The position numbers and the translations under genes are program-made. A stretch of 38,860 nucleotides of DNA, from positions 1 through 38,860 of the forward strand of contig JARKSE010000019.1 of assembly GCA_029974315.1 (NCBI GenBank), written 5' to 3'. A model generated the notes under the pieces. The model made no database searches. It saw nothing but the letters and a program-made list of their open reading frames with translations, and was not told where the DNA came from. The DNA is from Paludibacteraceae bacterium. Its GTDB lineage: Bacteria > Bacteroidota > Bacteroidia > Bacteroidales > Paludibacteraceae. The stretch's first letter is position 1. Each line of letters begins with the position of its first letter. Shown here piece after piece: positions 16,332-24,932 of this stretch.

Positions 16332-17231
16332 ATGTGGGTTTTATTTGCTTTTATATCAGCGGCACTACTTGGCGTTTACGATATTTTTAAAAAGATTTCA
16401 CTCGATAAAAATGCGGTTATTCCTGTACTATTCTTAAATGTCGTTTTTTGCTGCCTTATCTTTTTACCGTTATTAATTATCTCGTTCGTAGCCCCAGAAT
16501 GGATTGCAAACACTATGTTTGAAATGCCACCCATTTCAAGCTCACAACACGCATTATTAATACTCAAAGCTGCTATTGTACTCTCATCATGGATAAGTGC
16601 TTATTTCGCACTCAAACATCTACCCATCACCATTGCTTCACCCATTAAAGCCACACAGCCTATTTTAACACTTTTAGGAGCGTTAATAATCTTTGGTGAA
16701 CGACTAAACCTCTATCAGTGGTTAGGCGTTCTAGTGGCAATTATATCGTTTTTTCTATTGTCACAATCAGGCAAAAAAGAAGGCATAAACTTTGCGCATA
16801 ATAAATGGATTTTCTTGATGATAATTTCTATTATTATGGGAACCGTAAGTGGTTTGTACGACAAATTTATCATGACGAAAATTGATAGAATGAACGTGCA
16901 AGTGTGGTACAATTATTATCAATTAGCGATTATGGCTATTATACTGCTCTTTGCATGGTTTCCACAACGAAAAAAAACGACACCTTTTCATTGGAACAGT
17001 GCTATTCCGTGGATTGCAATATTTTTAGTCGCTGCCGATTTTTTCTACTATTTTGCATTGAGCTACGGTTCTGCAATGATTTCCATTGTATCATTAGTAA
17101 GACGTAGCAGTGTTGTTGTCTCATTTAGCTTGGGAGCACTCTACTTTAAAGAGCGCAACTTAAAATCTAAAGCCATCGATCTATTTTTAGTTTTAGTTGG
17201 TATGCTGTTAATTTTCATTGGAAGCAGATAG
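16332..17231 (+). CDS. DMT superfamily (EamA) transporter
   Basis: This 299-aa drug/metabolite transporter-type membrane protein is built from two EamA repeats of five helices each. Conserved features are the end of the first repeat (HLPITIASPIKATQPILTLLGALIIFGERLNLYQWLGVLVAIISFFLLS, about 97-146) and the equivalent end of the second (YGSAMISIVSLVRRSSVVVSFSLGALYFKERNLKSKAIDLFLVLVGMLLIF). The Glu in FGERL and FKERN is characteristic. The substrate cannot be inferred. It is monocistronic, converging on the M16 peptidase gene with a shared terminator. Confidence 0.88.
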   Translation: MWVLFAFISAALLGVYDIFKKISLDKNAVIPVLFLNVVFCCLIFLPLLIISFVAPEWIANTMFEMPPISSSQHALLILKAAIVLSSWISAYFALKHLPITIASPIKATQPILTLLGALIIFGERLNLYQWLGVLVAIISFFLLSQSGKKEGINFAHNKWIFLMIISIIMGTVSGLYDKFIMTKIDRMNVQVWYNYYQLAIMAIILLFAWFPQRKKTTPFHWNSAIPWIAIFLVAADFFYYFALSYGSAMISIVSLVRRSSVVVSFSLGALYFKERNLKSKAIDLFLVLVGMLLIFIGSR

Positions 17232-17236
17232 ATAAA

Positions 17237-17267
17237 AAAAAGGCTGAAGTAAATCAGCCTCTTTTAT
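17237..17267. terminator. Bidirectional terminator between convergent genes
   Basis: The stem AGGCTGA/TCAGCCT (17241-17247 and 17254-17260) is flanked by an A-run on the left and a T-rich run on the right. It therefore serves both the plus-strand DMT gene and the minus-strand M16 gene. Confidence 0.85.
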
Positions 17268-17294
17268 TTTCATTATGATATTGAATCTTTTCTA

Positions 17295-20108
17295 TTATTC
17301 AGCAGGTAACATAACTACCTCTATCACATTACCTTGTTGAACCAACTGCTTCAATGTTTCTTGAACAGTTACAACAGTAACAGCTTCAACTGCGGTTTTA
17401 TAGTCATTGTAATAATCAATACCATCTGTATAATAATTGTACAACACGGTATTATTCCACCAATCATTTTGCTCCAAATTCTGCGCAAACTTTTTCAGCA
17501 TAATCTCTTTTACTTTTTGTAAATCATCGGCACGAGGTCCTTTTTCTACAATCGTTTGCACTTCTTGGTGAATTATGCCCATAAGTTTCGCTTGTTTTTC
17601 TGGATCTGTATCAAATTGCATTAACAGAACAGCTGTTGGCACTGGTTTATTGCGTAAAATACCTCCTACACCAACACCATAGCTACCGCCCTCTTTTTCA
17701 CGAATATTTTCCAAATAGCGAATGTCTAAAATGTCTCCAATAACAGACATATTCAAATCATTAGCCAGCGTGTAAGCCATGTCGCCTGTATATTGAATAC
17801 GGTTGGAAGCTGTATGTATCTGCATAGTGCGATCAAAATAATTTTTTACTTCCCCCTTAGGTGCACGCACGCCGTGATCTACAAAATCCTCCGTTTTTTT
17901 CTTCGATTTTAACCCACCTAACCATTTAGCAATTAGTTTTTGTGTAGCCTTATCGTTAGGATCAATATTGCCTGTGAACATAAAAGTAAAATCGGCTGGA
18001 ATCGCAAAACGTTCTTTGTAGATAGCCAACGCTCTTGCTTGATCTACTTTTTCCAAGGTCGCTAAATCAAACAATACTGTACGTGGATGGTGATTAGATG
18101 CAGTCATCTGAATACTATCACTAAAAGCTGCTTTCGGATTAGTTTCTCTGTTCATCAAATAAGTTGTGTACATATTTTTCAACGCTTGGAACGACTTATC
18201 ATCTTGACGTGGCGCTTTAAAATACAAATAGGTCAACTTCAACATGGTTTCAAAATCTTTCACCGACGAATTTCCTGAAAAACCTTCGCTATATCCGCTG
18301 ATTTCAGGTGAAACTGATACATTTTTACCCGACAAGTATTTTTCTAATTCGATTGCCGTGAAATCCCCAATACCATTTGCATTCACAATATCAGCTGCCA
18401 TCATTGCTGATGGTAAATCGGCAATATTTTGAACTTTTGACAAACCACCTTTGCTCGTTGCTGTCATCAAAATTTCATCTTGTTTAAATGTGGTTGGTTT
18501 GATAACCACTTTCACACCATTTTTCAAAATCCACTCGGTAGTTCCTAGAGCCTCATTAGTTTTTATTGATTTAATTTTACTACATTTTGGCTCTTTTTTC
18601 ACTAAAGGTTTATCCAAAGTTTCCTCTTTAGGAGCTTCTAATTCTGTTGCTTTTACTGTTTCAACAATAGACAAAGCCTCCTCTTTTGATGGTATTTCTA
18701 CGGTCTCTTTTTCTGGTCCCATAAAACTGATAATTAAATTATCGTCGGTGACATAACTTTGTGCTAATTCATTTACCATCGCTACATTGATTTGGGGAAA
18801 CATTAATTTTACCATATCATATTCCCACTCAATACCTGGAATTGGAGTTTTATCTAAATAATGGCGAATATATTCCCGCGTAAAAGCGATATTTTCGCGA
18901 TTATTACGCTCATTATAAGCTTTTTCATATTGTTTCAATAAATCAGCTTTGGCACGTTCCAATTCAGCATTAGTAAATCCAAAACGTTTCACTTTTTCTG
19001 CTTCGGTAAGCAAATCCTTCAACGCTTGTTTTTCATGCCCTTCCTTAGGAATAACTATAAGTTGGAAACCATCTTTTGATTTCACTATTTCGCCATAATA
19101 ACCGTAAGCTCCAACAAATGATGCATCTGGATCTTGAGTAATTTCCGAAAAACGATAATTTAACATGGTAGAAATTAAATTATTGAACAGATCTAGTGTA
19201 TAAGCATACATCGTTACTTCAGCTTCTTCTGGCAAGACGTCATGTTTATATTCCAACTCAATACGTGTTTGCTGCGCTTCAGCGTCAGTCACAATAGACA
19301 CAATAGGCTCCACATTATTTTCAATAGGGTAAATAGGACGTTCACCACGATTAGTACGCGCTGGAACATCAGCCCACAACGCTTTAATCTTTGCTTCAAT
19401 GGAATCTACATCAATATCGCCCACCACTACGATGGATTGTAAATCAGGACCATACCATTTTTTATAATAATCACGTAGTGCTTGATAAGAAAAATTGTTA
19501 ATTACAGCAGTATCACCAATCACGTCGCGTTTGGCGTATTGCGAACCTGCATATTTTTTTTTGCTCGACTCTTTCCACATACGACGATTAGCATTAGCAC
19601 CCGTGCGCCACTCTTCACGAATAACGCCACGTTCATTATCAATCTCATCGCCTTCCAACAACAAACCTGTAGACCAATCGCGCATTACAAGTAAAGCACT
19701 ATCGATAATACCAGAACGAACAGTTGGTACGTTTGATAAACGATAAACAGTTTCATCTAACGACGTATAAGCATTGATATCGCCACCAAAATTAACACCA
19801 ACAGATTCAAAATAATGGATAATACCTTTGTCCGGAAAATGTTCCGTCCCATTAAAAGCCATGTGTTCCAAAAAGTGCGCTAAACCATTTTGATGATCTT
19901 CTTCTAAAATAGCTCCCACAGCCTGAGCTATGTGAAATTCGGCACGTTGTTTTGGCTTTTCGTTGTGACGAATATAATAGGTCAATCCATTACTCAATAC
20001 ACCTACACGTACATTCGAATCGATTGGCAAAAGCGGTGCCTCTTGTGCCAAAAGTGTAGTGATACTTACCACACTTAAAAGAATAGTTGTAACAAATAAT
20101 CGTTTCAT
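17295..20108 (-). CDS. Exported M16 family zinc metallopeptidase (PqqL-like)
   Basis: This 937-aa protein has two M16 modules in one chain. A signal peptide (MKRLFVTTILLSVVSITTLLAQ) directs export to the periplasm. The inverted zinc motif HxxEH is HFLEH at residues 78-82, and the third ligand Glu lies in the downstream NERGVIREEW segment. The second half (from about residue 500) is the catalytically inactive M16_C-type half, and the Arg-Tyr region near YGVGVGG is in keeping with M16B peptidases. The frame extends upstream to 20150, but the added 14 residues would precede the signal peptide, so ATG 20108 is preferred. Likely role: degradation of periplasmic or imported peptides. It stands alone between a terminator and a 171-bp AT-rich gap. 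Confidence 0.92.
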   Translation of the reverse strand: MKRLFVTTILLSVVSITTLLAQEAPLLPIDSNVRVGVLSNGLTYYIRHNEKPKQRAEFHIAQAVGAILEEDHQNGLAHFLEHMAFNGTEHFPDKGIIHYFESVGVNFGGDINAYTSLDETVYRLSNVPTVRSGIIDSALLVMRDWSTGLLLEGDEIDNERGVIREEWRTGANANRRMWKESSKKKYAGSQYAKRDVIGDTAVINNFSYQALRDYYKKWYGPDLQSIVVVGDIDVDSIEAKIKALWADVPARTNRGERPIYPIENNVEPIVSIVTDAEAQQTRIELEYKHDVLPEEAEVTMYAYTLDLFNNLISTMLNYRFSEITQDPDASFVGAYGYYGEIVKSKDGFQLIVIPKEGHEKQALKDLLTEAEKVKRFGFTNAELERAKADLLKQYEKAYNERNNRENIAFTREYIRHYLDKTPIPGIEWEYDMVKLMFPQINVAMVNELAQSYVTDDNLIISFMGPEKETVEIPSKEEALSIVETVKATELEAPKEETLDKPLVKKEPKCSKIKSIKTNEALGTTEWILKNGVKVVIKPTTFKQDEILMTATSKGGLSKVQNIADLPSAMMAADIVNANGIGDFTAIELEKYLSGKNVSVSPEISGYSEGFSGNSSVKDFETMLKLTYLYFKAPRQDDKSFQALKNMYTTYLMNRETNPKAAFSDSIQMTASNHHPRTVLFDLATLEKVDQARALAIYKERFAIPADFTFMFTGNIDPNDKATQKLIAKWLGGLKSKKKTEDFVDHGVRAPKGEVKNYFDRTMQIHTASNRIQYTGDMAYTLANDLNMSVIGDILDIRYLENIREKEGGSYGVGVGGILRNKPVPTAVLLMQFDTDPEKQAKLMGIIHQEVQTIVEKGPRADDLQKVKEIMLKKFAQNLEQNDWWNNTVLYNYYTDGIDYYNDYKTAVEAVTVVTVQETLKQLVQQGNVIEVVMLPAE

Positions 20109-20279
20109 ATTTCTAAATTTTTGAAAGTTTCTAAAATCTATTTCATTCATAAAAGGAATACAAAGAAAACTATTATTTTTTGAATATCAAAATGTTTTTA
20201 TCGAAAAACAATAAATTTAACATTTTAACACAAAAAATAATAACTTAAAGAACCGATGTGTTTTTTAGTCTAAAAGAAT
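20109..20279. other. AT-rich intergenic region
   Basis: A 171-bp spacer lies between the S1/P1 nuclease stop and the M16 peptidase start. It should contain the M16 promoter, but no exact TAnnTTTG element was found on the minus strand. No hairpin with a T-run was seen for the upstream operon either. Confidence 0.5.
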
Positions 20280-21047
20280 TTATTTTGCGTAAAGATAATT
20301 AAGCACTGTTGCCAAATGCTTTCCGCCACGCACTAAGCTTTCATCAAGCACGCTTTTAAATTCATAGATGTAGTTATAGGATTTGACGGTTTTGTCTGTT
20401 GATGCATAGATGCGTTCTGTAATTTGATACGTATCCCAAGCCCAATCCAAAATCATAGTTTTATCGAACAATAGTGGTTTTGTTGGTCGCGTACGGCGCA
20501 AATAATCAGCATATTCCGTATAGCTCAGATTTTGTGATTCGATCAGCGCATCATCCCACAAGGCATGTAAATTTGTCTCTTTTTTGAACCATCGTATTTT
20601 TACGCTATTCCCGCCGCGATTTTCAGGACGCCCCATGTGCATAGGACAATGTAAATCTTCTATCAAATGAATCAACAATTTTAATTTTGCCGTATCGTCA
20701 GGATTAGCTTTCAACTCATCAATAAGATAGCCTACACGATAAACTAACGCGCCACGTGTTTCCAACATAGCTAACGAATCAAATGGTTCGCGCGCAACTC
20801 CACCTTCTATATTAGTGTAGTGCCAACTGCTAAACTCTGCATATTTATCGTCACTTTTTACAAAATCGCCCCATGTTGATTCCATGGCTATAGTGGACGA
20901 GTTTAATAAGGCCGTGATTTTTTTGCTTGCTTTTTTGTGTAATTGATTTTGGGCTAATTCCCCAATAATACGATGCCCTGTTTGCCCCCAAGCAAACGCA
21001 ACTAACGGCAAACAAATAGCAATTAAGAGAATAAAAACTTTTTTCAT
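20280..21047 (-). CDS. Secreted S1/P1 nuclease
   Basis: This zinc-dependent endonuclease/3'-nucleotidase of the S1/P1 (phospholipase C-like) family acts on single-stranded nucleic acids. At 255 aa it has a signal peptide (residues 1-19) cut before Trp20, so that the mature protein begins WGQTGHR; the N-terminal Trp of this family is itself a zinc ligand. Further ligands are visible in SSWHYTN, HLIEDLHCPMH and NLHALWDDALI. It is probably periplasmic or secreted and may be used for nucleotide scavenging. It is the last gene of the minus-strand operon, 12 bp after tsaE. Confidence 0.93.
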   Translation of the reverse strand: MKKVFILLIAICLPLVAFAWGQTGHRIIGELAQNQLHKKASKKITALLNSSTIAMESTWGDFVKSDDKYAEFSSWHYTNIEGGVAREPFDSLAMLETRGALVYRVGYLIDELKANPDDTAKLKLLIHLIEDLHCPMHMGRPENRGGNSVKIRWFKKETNLHALWDDALIESQNLSYTEYADYLRRTRPTKPLLFDKTMILDWAWDTYQITERIYASTDKTVKSYNYIYEFKSVLDESLVRGGKHLATVLNYLYAK

Positions 21048-21059
21048 ACCTTCCTTCCT

Positions 21060-21476
21060 TTAAAATTCTGCAACAATGGTTCGACTACCATCTGCATTGA
21101 CCGTAATAAAAACCCGCACGCTTTCTGACGGTAATAACGAACCAATTTGATCAGGCCACTCCATAAAACAGATATGACCACTATAAAAATAATCCTCAAC
21201 ACCAAAATCGAGTGCTTCTTGAGGCGTCTTCAAACGATAAAAATCAAAATGATAAATGTGTTCACTAAGTGTAGTTTCATAGTCATTGACAATGGCAAAT
21301 GTTGGCGAATTGACCACGTCAACCACACCAAGTTCATTACACAAAACCTTGATAAACGTTGTTTTCCCAGCTCCCATCTCGCCGTAAAAAGCAAACAGTT
21401 TATGTTTCCCCATGGCTGACACAAATTGCCGTGCCACTTCGCTTATTTGTTCTATAGATGATATATGAAACTCCAT
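21060..21476 (-). CDS. tsaE: tRNA threonylcarbamoyladenosine biosynthesis ATPase TsaE
   Basis: TsaE is the ATPase of the TsaB-TsaD-TsaE complex that makes t6A37 in ANN-decoding tRNAs. The 138-aa length is typical. It has the Walker A motif GEMGAGKTT (about residues 32-40), the switch region VVNSPTFAIVNDY, YHFDFYRLK, and the family Walker B-like HICFMEWPD. Its gene lies 7 bp after the response-regulator gene and 12 bp before the nuclease gene, in the same minus-strand operon. The close linkage to ybeY in the same operon groups two translation-related factors. Confidence 0.95.
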   Translation of the reverse strand: MEFHISSIEQISEVARQFVSAMGKHKLFAFYGEMGAGKTTFIKVLCNELGVVDVVNSPTFAIVNDYETTLSEHIYHFDFYRLKTPQEALDFGVEDYFYSGHICFMEWPDQIGSLLPSESVRVFITVNADGSRTIVAEF

Positions 21477-21483
21477 AAACTTG

Positions 21484-22635
21484 TCATGCGAACTGTTCGA
21501 CAGCCGCAGCCGAAATTGGCGATGGCGACAAAATAATAAGACGCTCTACAACATTACGTAATTCACGAATATTACCTTTCCACTTGCGTTTTTGTAATGC
21601 TTTTATAGCTTCATTCTCGAATGATTTCAATGCAATACCTTGCTCTTCACAAATGAGTTCTGTAAAATATTCAACCAATAATGGAATATCTTCTGTACGT
21701 TCTTCAAGCGATACTACATGAATTGGAATTACATTGAGACGATGAAATAAGTCCTCGCGGAAATTGCCCACTTCAATCTCTTTGCGCAAATCTTTGTTGG
21801 TTGCAGCAATAACACGCACATTAATTTTAACCATTTTATCGCTACCTACAGGCGATATTACATTTTCTTGTAACGAACGTAAAACTTTTGCTTGTGCCGA
21901 GAGACTCATATCTCCAATTTCATCGAGAAAAATTGTACCTTCGTTGGCTTGTTCAAATTTTCCGATACGAGTTTTTATAGCTGAAGTAAACGCCCCTTTT
22001 TCGTGACCAAACAACTCGCTTTCTATCAATTCTGACGGAATAGCGGCACAGTTTACCTCCACAAATGGCGCATTTGCACGGTGACTTTGTTGGTAAATTT
22101 GACGTGCTACGACCTCTTTACCTGTTCCATTGTCACCAGTAATTAGGACGCGCGCATCAGTTGGAGCTACCATGTCTATCATTTGACGCAATTTACGCAC
22201 TGCCAATGATTCACCAATCATAGCATATTTTTTATCCACTTTTTTCTTTAAAATTTTTGTTTCCGTGACCAATGTGGATTTATCCAAGGCGTTACGAATA
22301 ACTACTAAGAGGCGATTCAAATCAATTGGTTTTTCGATAAAATCGTAAGCACCTTTCTTAAGACACTCCACGGCAGTTTCAATATTGCCATGTCCCGAAA
22401 TCATTACAATAGGAGTTTCAACACCGTTTTCACGCATTTTTTGCAACACTTCAATGCCATCCATTTGAGGCATTTTTATATCCAAAAAAATAGCATCGAA
22501 TGTGGTGTTTTTTGTCAGTTCAAGTGCCATCAAGCCATCTTCGGCTAACTCCACATCATATTTTTCAAACTCTAAAATATCCTTCAGTGTGTTACGGATA
22601 CTACGTTCGTCGTCAACAATTAAAATTTTTGCCAT
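21484..22635 (-). CDS. NtrC-type response regulator without DNA-binding domain
   Basis: This 383-aa two-component regulator has a receiver domain (1-120) with Asp8/Asp9, phospho-acceptor Asp52 and Lys102. A sigma-54-type AAA+ domain follows (about 140-370), with Walker A GDNGTGKE (167-174), Walker B FLDEIGD (around 236-242) and the R-finger region REDLFHRL. Two features are atypical. The sigma-54 contact loop reads GAFTSA (214-219) instead of GAFTGA. The protein stops at residue 383, right after the AAA+ lid helices, with no Fis-type HTH. No histidine kinase is adjacent. Similar short forms occur in other Bacteroidota as far as I recall, so it is probably not a recent truncation. Confidence 0.88.
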   Translation of the reverse strand: MAKILIVDDERSIRNTLKDILEFEKYDVELAEDGLMALELTKNTTFDAIFLDIKMPQMDGIEVLQKMRENGVETPIVMISGHGNIETAVECLKKGAYDFIEKPIDLNRLLVVIRNALDKSTLVTETKILKKKVDKKYAMIGESLAVRKLRQMIDMVAPTDARVLITGDNGTGKEVVARQIYQQSHRANAPFVEVNCAAIPSELIESELFGHEKGAFTSAIKTRIGKFEQANEGTIFLDEIGDMSLSAQAKVLRSLQENVISPVGSDKMVKINVRVIAATNKDLRKEIEVGNFREDLFHRLNVIPIHVVSLEERTEDIPLLVEYFTELICEEQGIALKSFENEAIKALQKRKWKGNIRELRNVVERLIILSPSPISAAAVEQFA

Positions 22636-22637
22636 AA

Positions 22638-24512
22638 TTATTTTGTTTTCTTTTTATTCATGGAAGATTTAATCAACTCTTCAGGTTTTTGTTTTAATAT
22701 AGGTAGTGCTTTGTAATCCCAATTTTCTTCAACCTCCCAAAAAGCACGTAGTGTAAATTTGAATGGAAAATAGTAAACATCTTCTGCCTGTTTTTTAGAG
22801 GTATAATCTCCTGTATCCCATTTATTATTCCCGTTTTCATCGACAAAAAGTCGTAAATAATAGTCGTCAGGATTCAAATATTCAAATGCAGTTTCTTTAG
22901 TCGCCTTTACGGTTCTAATCACTTTCTCATTTTTATCAAGCAACTCTAAAATCTCTCCACCCGACAGCTTATCCATCATAATAAACAAAGTTGCATAACT
23001 TTCGAGCGATTTTATTGTAAATGTTGCCTCATAAGCATTTGTATGCAAACCATCTAATGACACAAAAGCCGCCGAATCCACTGTTAATCGATACGTCTTT
23101 TCTGGTTGCCAACTGTACGATAGTGAATATTGCAAGCCTAATGAATCGTCTTGATACAATGTAGTTTCAACTTTTTTCCACAAAGAATCGACTTTTAGCT
23201 CTACCAAAACAGATTTGGAGTTTTCATACTTGGTTGGTTTGTCAAACGACAGTACAAATGGATTATACACATCAAAATTTGCCGATGAATTGGTCTTAAT
23301 TGGTAGAAACTCTATTTTCTTTTTATCATCTTTCTCTTTTGAACGCGACGACCGACCAACTGCTGCTCTATCTGCGACATCGACTTTGCGACGTACAATC
23401 GAAATAAGCGTGTCGGTTTGTGGCGATAATTGATTTAATGAATCTGTTTTTAAATAGGTCAACGCATACGACAGTGTATCGATTTCAGAAATTAACGTGT
23501 CCGTAAACCAGTACGTTAACGTATCGCGCAGAGCGCTTTGTTGTAACAAGTAATTATTATCTAATTTAAAATTCAACGGTTCTAAAATTGGTAAAGTATC
23601 AAGTGGTGCATTAAAATAGAAGGACAGTTTATATGGTTCCAAACGTTCTGATTTTACCAAATATTGACGTACAAAATCGGGAGTAAAATAACGCAACAAA
23701 AGGTTGTTTGGTGTAAACCTTGTATGCTGATGTCTCACAATAGTATCGATGGTTACGCTATCTTTCCAAATCGTATCGAGATGCTCTTTAAACGTAATAT
23801 CAGGCATAATCACCGAATCGAGAAATGCTATTGGCTCGATGGGTTGATCATACATATAGTTACTATTGAGATCGCCCAAAGCAAACAGTTTGTAAGTGCC
23901 TTTCTTTACGCCTTTAATCCAAAACTCTCCTTTGTCGTTGGTTTTAGAGACACGTTCAAAAGGCAATGTTTGAAAAGCCGAATCGTTCAAATTACTATGA
24001 ATTCCCACTAACACACCGCCCTTTGGATTCAAATTGCGCGCATCAATCAGCGTGCCGCCAATCATGAGTGAATCAATATCATTACCGGTCGAAAATGTGA
24101 AGTAATAGTCAACCAATTTATTCTTTTCATTATTATCCACAATCGCATCGGAAAAATCGACAATGTACGTTGTATTTGCTTTCAAAGAATCAAGCAATTC
24201 TACAGAAACTTTACGCCCATAGGCTTTAACCACTGGCGATTTTAATTGAGGAGGAGATACTACAATTTTTTCATACGACTTCTCTAAAAGCACAATTTCA
24301 TCGAAATAAATATCGATTGTCGGGTTTGTATGATTTGTAGCTCCGTTAGTCGGAGTACTTTTGATTGGAATTGGCGGCGCAATATCCTTAGGACCACCTT
24401 GAGGACCGCCTCCACGATTAGCACACCCCATAGCTAACAAGCACGCTAGTAGATAAAAAAAGCACGCCCGCCCTCCACCAAATATATTTAAAAGTCTTTT
24501 TATTCTACTCAT
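22638..24512 (-). CDS. Ig-like domain lipoprotein
   Basis: This 624-aa predicted outer- or inner-membrane lipoprotein has a hydrophobic signal ending in the lipobox LLAMGC with the lipidated Cys at residue 30. It is followed by a Gly/Pro-rich linker (GGGPQGGPKDIAPP). A bacterial Ig-like (Big_5/SbsA) domain covers about 45-145 (PTNGATNHTNPTIDIYFDEIV...). The rest is beta-rich with segments such as KGTYKLFALGDLNSNYMYD and DDYYLRLFVDENGNNKWDTGDY, which resemble small beta-sandwich or carboxypeptidase-regulatory-like repeats. No enzyme motif is seen. Its ATG overlaps the ybeY stop by 4 bp (ATGA), and the regulator gene begins 2 bp later. Function unknown; a cell-envelope role is likely. Confidence 0.8.
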   Translation of the reverse strand: MSRIKRLLNIFGGGRACFFYLLACLLAMGCANRGGGPQGGPKDIAPPIPIKSTPTNGATNHTNPTIDIYFDEIVLLEKSYEKIVVSPPQLKSPVVKAYGRKVSVELLDSLKANTTYIVDFSDAIVDNNEKNKLVDYYFTFSTGNDIDSLMIGGTLIDARNLNPKGGVLVGIHSNLNDSAFQTLPFERVSKTNDKGEFWIKGVKKGTYKLFALGDLNSNYMYDQPIEPIAFLDSVIMPDITFKEHLDTIWKDSVTIDTIVRHQHTRFTPNNLLLRYFTPDFVRQYLVKSERLEPYKLSFYFNAPLDTLPILEPLNFKLDNNYLLQQSALRDTLTYWFTDTLISEIDTLSYALTYLKTDSLNQLSPQTDTLISIVRRKVDVADRAAVGRSSRSKEKDDKKKIEFLPIKTNSSANFDVYNPFVLSFDKPTKYENSKSVLVELKVDSLWKKVETTLYQDDSLGLQYSLSYSWQPEKTYRLTVDSAAFVSLDGLHTNAYEATFTIKSLESYATLFIMMDKLSGGEILELLDKNEKVIRTVKATKETAFEYLNPDDYYLRLFVDENGNNKWDTGDYTSKKQAEDVYYFPFKFTLRAFWEVEENWDYKALPILKQKPEELIKSSMNKKKTK

Positions 24513-24922
24513 AAAATAATTTGCAAAGCGTCATTCTCTTTATGTGTCATCTCCAATCGAGCTTCAGGTGTTTTATCATCTTGTCCGCACAAATGTAAAA
24601 TCCCATGAATCATAATACGGAGTAATTCATTTTCAAAATCAACCTCAAACTCTTGTGCATTGGAATGCACTGTATCCAAACTAATAAAAATATCGCCATT
24701 CAGTGTTTTCCCTTCGCAATAATCAAACGTGATAATGTCTGTGAAATAGTCGTGCTGTAAATACGTTTGATTTACCTCTAATATTTTGGCATCATCACAA
24801 AAAACATAAGCGATTTCACCGACCTTTTTATCATATTTTTCTGCTACCGATTTTATCCATGCATTGATTTTTCGCTTCTCTAATTTCGGTACTTTCACGT
24901 TCTCGCTTGTGTAAACAATCAT
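24509..24922 (-). CDS. ybeY: Endoribonuclease YbeY
   Basis: YbeY is a metal-dependent ribonuclease involved in 16S rRNA 3'-end maturation and 70S quality control. The 137-aa protein has the family strand LNGDIFISLD and the metal-binding helix MIHGILHLCGQDDKT. In most YbeY proteins the motif is H-x3-H-x5-H. Here His106 and His110 are present, but the third ligand position holds Asp116. Asp can coordinate zinc, and the substitution appears usual for Bacteroidota as far as I recall. The gene overlaps the lipoprotein gene by 4 bp and starts 10 bp after the upstream membrane-protein gene. Confidence 0.94.
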   Translation of the reverse strand: MIVYTSENVKVPKLEKRKINAWIKSVAEKYDKKVGEIAYVFCDDAKILEVNQTYLQHDYFTDIITFDYCEGKTLNGDIFISLDTVHSNAQEFEVDFENELLRIMIHGILHLCGQDDKTPEARLEMTHKENDALQIIL

Positions 24923-24932
24923 ATAGAATCAA

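Noticed and set aside
18087-18756. Several plus-strand frames opposite the M16 peptidase gene
   Set aside because: They lie inside a conserved gene, lack start context and encode low-information hydrophobic or Ser-rich sequence.
20109-20150. Upstream ATG giving 14 extra residues on the M16 peptidase
   Set aside because: The extension would precede a clear signal peptide that begins at ATG 20108.
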